From NCBI GenBank assembly GCA_963932185.1, contig CAWVQJ010000094.1, forward strand, positions 248,001 to 312,000: a DNA stretch of 64,000 nt. Direction: 5' to 3'. Positions 63,101 through 64,000 of the stretch are shown here, one piece after another (positions within the stretch are counted from its first letter, which is position 1; the number at the start of each line of letters is the position of its first letter). The notes under the pieces were generated by a model. It saw only the letters and a list, made by a program, of their open reading frames with translations. It was not told where the DNA came from and made no database searches. The translations under genes were made by a program, and so were the position numbers. This DNA comes from Troglohyphantes excavatus. Its lineage: Eukaryota > Arthropoda > Arachnida > Araneae > Linyphiidae.

Positions 63101-63528
63101 TGGAAAATGGGTATTTAAAAAACCTATTTTTCCATTAAAAAACGTCTTCTTTTGCACTTTCCGGACGAACTATTAGTCGTAAGGACTATTTCTTGGTACC
63201 GTTGGAAGCGCACGGATTATACCTTTCTCCTCGAGCAAGAATGTTTTCATTGTGATCATTTGTCCGGCAGTTATGAGCCCATTTACCGAATGTGGAGCCA
63301 ACTTCAAGCGGCCGCCACGGGCAAAATAAATTTTCTATTTCAAATCGGAAGACTGATTTGGAATGAAGATTTTGCAAAGTATTTTGTAGTGCCAACGAAA
63401 AAATTTTAATTTTTTTTTAGATTTTTTCGAGTTTTTAAAAAAAATTCAATTTTCCTGAAAAAGTGACAAAATTCGTAATTTTCACAGCACGCCCTTGTGG
63501 TTTGAAAATTATCAATATGGCGTTAACT
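60142..63528. repeat. Monomer array of H15, S/A-B-A/B-A-B-C-D (n=7)
   Basis: Anchors 60230, 60717, 61204, 61691, 62178, 62665 and 63152. Same order and private markers as H13. Confidence 0.93.
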
Positions 63529-64000
63529 GAAAACCCTCGAGCAAAAGAAGTTAATGTGTTACAGGATAAACAACTTTCAGAAAAGTGAAAAAAACATGAG
63601 TTTCATGAAATTTCTATTGGAGGAACAGTAAATATAGAAGAAGTTAATGTGTTACATGAAAAGCAACTTTCAGAAAATTGAAAAAAAATATGAGTTTCAT
63701 GAAATTTCCGTTGGAGAAACAAGTAATATAGAAGAAGTTAATGTTGTTACAGGAAAAGCAACTTTCAGAAAAGTGAAAAAAAGTATGAGTTTCATGAAAT
63801 TTCCATTGGAGAAACAGTAAATATAGATGAAGTTAATGTGTTACAGGAAAAACAACTTTCAGTAAATTGAAAAAAAATATGAGTTTCATGAAATTTCCAT
63901 TGGAGAAACAGTAAATATAGATAAAGTTAATGTGTTACAGGAAAAACAACTTTCAGTAAATTGAAAAAAAATATGAGTTTCATGAAATTTCCATTGGAGA
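63529..64000. repeat. 94-bp subrepeat block of H15 (cut by window end)
   Basis: Copies 1-5 of the canonical order are visible, each with a heat-shock-like motif. The sequence ends inside copy 5. Confidence 0.92.

Larger units (their letters stand above)
54769..64000. repeat. Large segmental duplication (offset 10337 bp), copy 2
   Basis: Sister of 44433-53663 and still matching at the window end, so the right breakpoint is outside. The offset equals H13 plus H14 (4681 + 5656 bp). Confidence 0.85.

Noticed and set aside
1..64000. CENP-B box (TTCGNNNNANNCGGG, either strand)
   Set aside because: Candidate stretches read by eye (ttcgtcgtaagg, cccgactcccgatt, cccatttaccgaa) fail at several required positions.

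Overview
The whole 64 kb window is one eukaryotic satellite-DNA array. I see no protein-coding gene, rRNA, tRNA, CRISPR array or recognisable transposon, and both window ends fall inside the array, so it continues on each side. The DNA is visibly AT-rich, full of A- and T-runs, and near-identical from copy to copy. This is typical of centromeric, pericentromeric, subtelomeric or sex/B-chromosome heterochromatin. The sequence alone does not identify the species.

The array has three nested levels. (1) A basic monomer of about 487 bp (486-488) occurs about 93 times, in five recognisable subtypes that I call S, A, B, C and D. (2) A 94-bp subrepeat occurs in blocks of 4-7 copies plus a decayed last copy. 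(3) A 573-574 bp spacer contains a very AT-rich core and a small GC-rich palindromic island. They are always ordered: S monomer, a variable run of A/B/C monomers, D monomer, truncated monomer start (J), 94-bp block, spacer, next S. I call each such set a higher-order repeat (HOR) and number them H0 (left-truncated) to H15 (right-truncated). Monomer counts for H0-H15 are 5+, 3, 6, 5, 5, 4, 5, 4, 6, 9, 3, 3, 12, 7, 9, 7. Subrepeat counts k for H0-H14 are 4, 5, 7, 7, 7, 7, 6, 7, 7, 5, 5, 7, 7, 7, 7. HOR length follows about 2733 + 487 x (n-3) - 94 x (7-k) bp, so all length change is gain or loss of whole monomers or whole subrepeats.

Larger recent duplications lie on top of this: a 3707-bp tandem copy (H3/H4), a 4194-bp copy (H8/start of H9), an H10/H11 pair, and a copy of more than 9 kb displaced by 10337 bp (from within H12 through H13, repeated as H14-H15).

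Three sequence signals stand out as possible function. Nearly every 94-bp subrepeat carries a perfect three-pentamer heat-shock-element pattern (TTCnnGAAnnTTC), about 85 copies in the window. A 15-bp dyad (GACGAA-CTA-TTCGTC) is intact in A and C monomers and broken in B, D and S, so it tends to alternate along the array. The 94-bp block plus spacer also looks like an insertion into a single ancestral monomer that was later amplified as a unit. Short reading frames exist on both strands, but differences between monomer subtypes are mostly amino-acid replacements or stops, so I do not call any of them genes.
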